DNA from: Pseudomonas sp. H1h
GTDB taxonomy: Bacteria; Pseudomonadota; Gammaproteobacteria; Pseudomonadales; Pseudomonadaceae
NCBI RefSeq assembly: GCF_000633255.1
Contig: NZ_AYMJ01000005.1
Span: forward strand, 124,001-188,000
Direction: 5' to 3'
DNA length: 64,000 bases
The notes under the pieces are model-generated. The model ran no database searches. It was not told the DNA's origin and saw nothing but the letters and a program-made list of their open reading frames with translations. Made by a program: the position numbers and the translations under genes. Below, in pieces: positions 60,631-64,000 of this stretch (within the stretch, counting starts at the first letter, position 1; the number at the start of each line of letters is the position of its first letter).

Positions 60631-61593
60631 ATGTCCGACCTTACTGTCTCCCGGCCAAAAATCGCCATCAGCGCCTGCCTGATGGGCGCCGAAGTGCGCT
60701 ACAACGGTGGGCACAAGGAATCGCGGCTGTGCAGCCGCACCCTTGTCGAGTATTTCGAGTTCGTCCCGGTGTGCCCCGAAGTCGCCATTGGCCTGGGCAT
60801 TCCTCGCGAGCCGATCAGGCTGGTGGGGAATCCGGACACCCCCGAAGCCATCGGCACCGTCAACCCGCACATCAATGTCACCGAACCGCTGGCCGCCTAC
60901 GGCAAGCGAATGGCTGGCGAACTTGATGGCATCTGCGGCTACATTTTCATGCAGCAATCGCCCTCGTGCGGTCTGGAACGGGTCAAGGTCTATCACGCCA
61001 ACGGCGCACCGGTGAACGGCGGCGGCCGTGGTATTTATGCCCAGGCGTTCTGCGCGCAGCATCCGGACCTGCCGGTGGAAGAAGCCGGGCGCCTCAACGA
61101 TCCGGTGCTGCGGGAAAACTTCATCACCCGCGTACTCGCCTACAGCGAATGGCAGCAAGTGCTGAAACAGGGTTTGAGCCGCCGCGCACTGACCGAATTC
61201 CACTCGCGCTACAAATACCTGCTGATGGCCCACAACCCGGAGCAGTACAAGGCCCTGGGCAAACTGTTGGGCAACATGGGCCAGACCGATCCGGTCGAAC
61301 TCGGCCCGCGCTACTTCAGCGAATTGATGAGTGCGCTGAAGAAATGCGCCACCCGCCGCACCCACAGCAATGTCCTGCAGCACATCAGCGGTTATCTGAA
61401 ACGGGCGATCAGCGCCGCCGACAAACAGGAAATGCAGCATGTCATCGGCCAGTACCGTCACGGCATCGTGCCGCTGGTGGTGCCGCTGACGTTGCTCAAA
61501 CACCACTTTCGCCAACACCCGGATCCGTACATTGCGCAACAGGTCTACCTGCAGCCGCATCCGGAAAACCTCAGCCTGCGAAACGCCATCTGA
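60631..61593 (+). CDS. DUF523-DUF1722 fusion protein (YbgA-like)
   Basis: A 320-aa protein: N-terminal DUF523 (about 8-155) with conserved Cys in ISACLMGAEVRYNGGHK, VPVCPEVAIGLGIPR and QQSPSCGLERV; C-terminal DUF1722/YbgA domain (about 180-310) with FHSRYKYLLMAHNP. Cys set suggests metal or Fe-S binding. Role unproven, but the family typically lies beside photolyase and LitR genes. ATG 60631 follows GAGG. First of a coupled operon (TGATG overlap with the regulator gene). Confidence 0.87.
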   Translation: MSDLTVSRPKIAISACLMGAEVRYNGGHKESRLCSRTLVEYFEFVPVCPEVAIGLGIPREPIRLVGNPDTPEAIGTVNPHINVTEPLAAYGKRMAGELDGICGYIFMQQSPSCGLERVKVYHANGAPVNGGGRGIYAQAFCAQHPDLPVEEAGRLNDPVLRENFITRVLAYSEWQQVLKQGLSRRALTEFHSRYKYLLMAHNPEQYKALGKLLGNMGQTDPVELGPRYFSELMSALKKCATRRTHSNVLQHISGYLKRAISAADKQEMQHVIGQYRHGIVPLVVPLTLLKHHFRQHPDPYIAQQVYLQPHPENLSLRNAI

Positions 61594-62534
61594 TGAACGA
61601 CACACTCGACACCAGCGCCCAGGAAGACCTCGGCGCCGACTTCAAGAAAGCCCTCGACGAGGGTTGGCTGCCGATCCGCGAGGTCGCGCGGCAGACCGGC
61701 GTCAACGCAATCACCCTGCGCGCCTGGGAGCGCCGTTATGGGCTGATCGTGCCGCAACGCACGCCCAAGGGCCATCGCCTGTACTCCAGCGAGCATGTGC
61801 AACGGATCCTGACCATTCTCACCTGGCTCAACCGGGGCGTGGCGGTCAGTCAGGTCAAACCGCTGCTCGACACGCCGCAAGCCTTCACCGAAACGGTGGA
61901 GAACGACTGGCAACGCCTGCGTCACGCCCTGCTCAACGCCGTCACCCAGCTCAACGAACGTAACCTCGACGACAGCATCAACCAGGCCATGGCCCTGTAT
62001 CCACCGCGCACCCTGTGCGAGCAATTGCTGCTGCCGCTGCTGGCCGAACTTGAACAGCGCTGGCAAGGCCAGTTCGGGGCGCAAATGGAGCGGGTGTTCT
62101 TTTATTCGTGGTTACGCAGCAAATTCGGCGCACGCATCTACCATAACAATCGGCAACTACACGCTGCGCCGCTGCTGTTGATCAATCACTCCGACCTGCC
62201 ACTGGAACCGCACCTGTGGCTATGCGCGTGGCTGATCAGCAGTGCCGATTGCCCGGTGCAAGTGTTCGACTGGCCGCTACCGGCCGGAGAACTGGCGCTG
62301 GCGGTCGAGCATCTGCAAGCGCGTGGCGTACTGCTGTATTCGAGCAAGGCGATGAACCTGGCGCAGTTGCCAAAACTGCTGAATGGCGTCAGTGCTCCGA
62401 AAATGCTGGCCGGACCAACGGTATGCATCCACCAGACCGAGTTGTCCGTAATAACCCGTGAGATCGCTGATTTGTCCCTGGCCGAAGATCCGCTCTCGGC
62501 ACATCAGGCACTCGTTCAGCGTGGGCTGATTTAA
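61593..62534 (+). CDS. LitR-like MerR family regulator without B12 motif
   Basis: A 313-aa regulator. The MerR helix-turn-helix (about 25-75) contains IREVARQTGVNAITLRAWE and RTPKGHRLYS; the C-terminal 220 residues resemble the helical and Rossmann-like domains of CarH/LitR, but I cannot find the DxHxxG cobalamin-binding signature. That agrees with the class of Pseudomonas LitR homologs that use a separate blue-light (LOV) sensor. Its likely targets are the TTGTACA sites at 59139-59190 and 60536-60610, making it autoregulated. Stop overlaps phrB (TAATG). Confidence 0.83.
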   Translation: MNDTLDTSAQEDLGADFKKALDEGWLPIREVARQTGVNAITLRAWERRYGLIVPQRTPKGHRLYSSEHVQRILTILTWLNRGVAVSQVKPLLDTPQAFTETVENDWQRLRHALLNAVTQLNERNLDDSINQAMALYPPRTLCEQLLLPLLAELEQRWQGQFGAQMERVFFYSWLRSKFGARIYHNNRQLHAAPLLLINHSDLPLEPHLWLCAWLISSADCPVQVFDWPLPAGELALAVEHLQARGVLLYSSKAMNLAQLPKLLNGVSAPKMLAGPTVCIHQTELSVITREIADLSLAEDPLSAHQALVQRGLI

Positions 62535-63991
62535 TGGAAACCGCGATGCAATTGATCTGGCTGCGCAGCGACTTGCGCCAACATGACAACACCGCCCTCG
62601 CCGCCGCCGCAGCGCGCGGCCCGACGGTTGCCGTGTACCTGTTGAGCCCGCAGCAGTGGCGCGAGCATGACGACGCCGCGTGCAAGGTCGACTTCTGGCT
62701 GCGTAATCTGCGTGAACTGAGCGCACGCCTCGGTGAACTGAACATTGCGTTGCTGCTGCGCACGGCTGCTCATTGGGATCAGGCCCCGGCCGTGCTGCTC
62801 GAACTTTGCCGGCAACTGAACATCGAGGCCGTGCACGCCAACGAAGAATACGGCGTCCACGAAAGCCGTCGTGATGCGGCGGTGGCCCAGGCTCTGAACA
62901 CCAAAGGCATCGCTTTTCACAGTTATCTTGACCAACTGTTGTTCAAACCCGGCACGGTACTGACCAAGACCGAGACTTACTTTCAGGTGTTCAGCCAGTT
63001 CCGCAAGGTGTGCTACGAGCGCCTGCATCGCTCGATGCCTGCGCTGGTAAAAGCACCCGGCAAACAGGCGCAGCTCAACATCGCCAGCGATCCGGTGCCT
63101 GATTCGATCGAAGGTTTTGCAACACCAAGTGGGTCATTGCGCGCCCTGTGGCCGGCCGGCGAACAGGAAGCCCGGCGCCGTCTCGATACCTTCGCCGACG
63201 CGCAAATCGACTACTACCAGAGCGAGCGCGACTTCCCGGCCAAGCCCGGCACCAGTCAACTTTCGGCTTATCTGGCCGCCGGGGTGATCTCGCCGCGCCA
63301 ATGCCTGCACGCCGCCCTGCAAAGCAATCAAGGCGAGTTCGACAGCGGCAAGGTCGGCGCGGTGACCTGGATCAACGAGCTGCTGTGGCGCGAGTTCTAT
63401 AAACACATTCTGGTCGGCTATCCCCGCGTCTCGCGCAACCGTGCGTTTCGCCCGGAAACCGAGGCCCTGGCCTGGCGCGATGCACCGGACGAACTCGCTG
63501 CCTGGCAAGAAGCACGCACCGGGTTGCCGATCATCGATGCGGCCATGCGCCAACTGCTGGAAACCGGCTGGATGCACAACCGCCTGCGGATGGTAGTGGC
63601 GATGTTCCTGACCAAAAACCTGCTGATCGACTGGCGCGAAGGCGAACGGTTTTTCATGCAGCACCTGATCGACGGCGACCTGGCGGCGAACAACGGCGGA
63701 TGGCAGTGGAGCGCATCGACCGGCACCGATTCGGCGCCGTACTTCCGCATTTTCAACCCGCTGAGCCAATCGGAAAAATTCGACAGCGAAGGCCTGTTCA
63801 TCAAGCACTGGCTGCCTGAGCTGGCCGATTTGAACAAAAAGCAAGTGCACAACCCGGCCAGTGCTGGCGGGCTGTTCGGCGTCGCGGATTATCCGTTGCC
63901 GATCGTCAATCTCGGGGCGTCGCGCGAACGGGCGCTGGCAGCCTTCAAGAACCTGCCGTCGCGCTCGTCCATGGGAGAGGGCCATGAGTGA
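62534..63991 (+). CDS. phrB: Deoxyribodipyrimidine photolyase
   Basis: Light-driven repair enzyme for cyclobutane pyrimidine dimers; 485 aa. N-terminal antenna-binding Rossmann domain (LIWLRSDLRQHDNTAL), C-terminal FAD domain with WREFYKHIL, TGWMHNRLRMVVAMFLTKNL and GGWQWSASTGTD. All match class I CPD photolyases. An alternative ATG four codons in (62546) is possible. Third gene of the operon; its end overlaps the next start. Confidence 0.95.
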   Translation: METAMQLIWLRSDLRQHDNTALAAAAARGPTVAVYLLSPQQWREHDDAACKVDFWLRNLRELSARLGELNIALLLRTAAHWDQAPAVLLELCRQLNIEAVHANEEYGVHESRRDAAVAQALNTKGIAFHSYLDQLLFKPGTVLTKTETYFQVFSQFRKVCYERLHRSMPALVKAPGKQAQLNIASDPVPDSIEGFATPSGSLRALWPAGEQEARRRLDTFADAQIDYYQSERDFPAKPGTSQLSAYLAAGVISPRQCLHAALQSNQGEFDSGKVGAVTWINELLWREFYKHILVGYPRVSRNRAFRPETEALAWRDAPDELAAWQEARTGLPIIDAAMRQLLETGWMHNRLRMVVAMFLTKNLLIDWREGERFFMQHLIDGDLAANNGGWQWSASTGTDSAPYFRIFNPLSQSEKFDSEGLFIKHWLPELADLNKKQVHNPASAGGLFGVADYPLPIVNLGASRERALAAFKNLPSRSSMGEGHE

Positions 63992-64000
63992 ATTTCTGCG
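63984..64000 (+). CDS. Next gene of the photolyase operon (partial, start only)
   Basis: ATG at 63984 after GGAGAGG, overlapping the phrB stop by 8 bp; only MSEFL is readable before the window ends. Product cannot be named, but spacing suggests it belongs to the same operon. Confidence 0.6.

Overview
The window is a chromosome segment from a Pseudomonas, most likely of the P. fluorescens group. The evidence is high GC, an mraZ-rsmH-ftsL-ftsI-murE cell-division start beside rnpB, the block rplM-rpsI-petABC-sspAB, an mqo/hpt/upp/uraA/hemH block, and a dozen fluorescens-type REP doublets (core GGGAGCGRGCYTGCTCGCGAAG). No tRNA, insertion sequence, prophage or CRISPR array was seen. Gene order at both ends follows what I know of the P. 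aeruginosa core genome; the middle is more accessory.

Layout. 1-4.6 kb: minus-strand division/wall operon (murE cut by the window edge) with a sigma-70 promoter and three 10-bp-period MraZ boxes. 4.9-5.3 kb: RNase P RNA. 5.4-11 kb: rsmI, then the envelope/replication run lpoA-yraN-diaA-dolP, convergent with sspAB. 11-15 kb: cytochrome bc1 (petABC) and rplM-rpsI. 15-24 kb: aldo-keto reductase, acyl-CoA dehydrogenase with a divergent GlxA-type regulator, zapE, trpS, an alpha/beta hydrolase, a YhcB/ZapG-type protein, an OmpA-type lipoprotein and an MBL-fold hydrolase.

24.4-28.7 kb: a single 1433-residue serralysin-type metalloprotease carrying six tandem 174-184-residue RTX modules. 28.8-37 kb: a lipid-flavoured cluster of MalT/AlkS-type LuxR regulator, DUF1329, DUF1302 and acyl-CoA ligase. 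37-47 kb: MFS/AraC pair, LysE exporter, 2-hydroxyacid dehydrogenase, rsmC, a yybP-ykoY-type Mn riboswitch ahead of a UPF0016 cation transporter, an M48 lipoprotein peptidase, a chemoreceptor and yedK. 47-53 kb: small conserved proteins, an acyltransferase, a YajG lipoprotein, and mqo behind a 710-nt leader that may contain an attenuator or small RNA.

53-64 kb: purine/pyrimidine salvage (hpt, upp, uraA), hemH, and a probable blue-light stress regulon: a renalase-type flavoprotein and a small Trp-rich protein in one transcript, and ybgA-type DUF523/DUF1722, a LitR/CarH-like MerR regulator, photolyase phrB and a further gene in another. Both transcripts start behind the same composite element (TTATACM-N11-TTGTACA), which I regard as the most interesting regulatory signal here.
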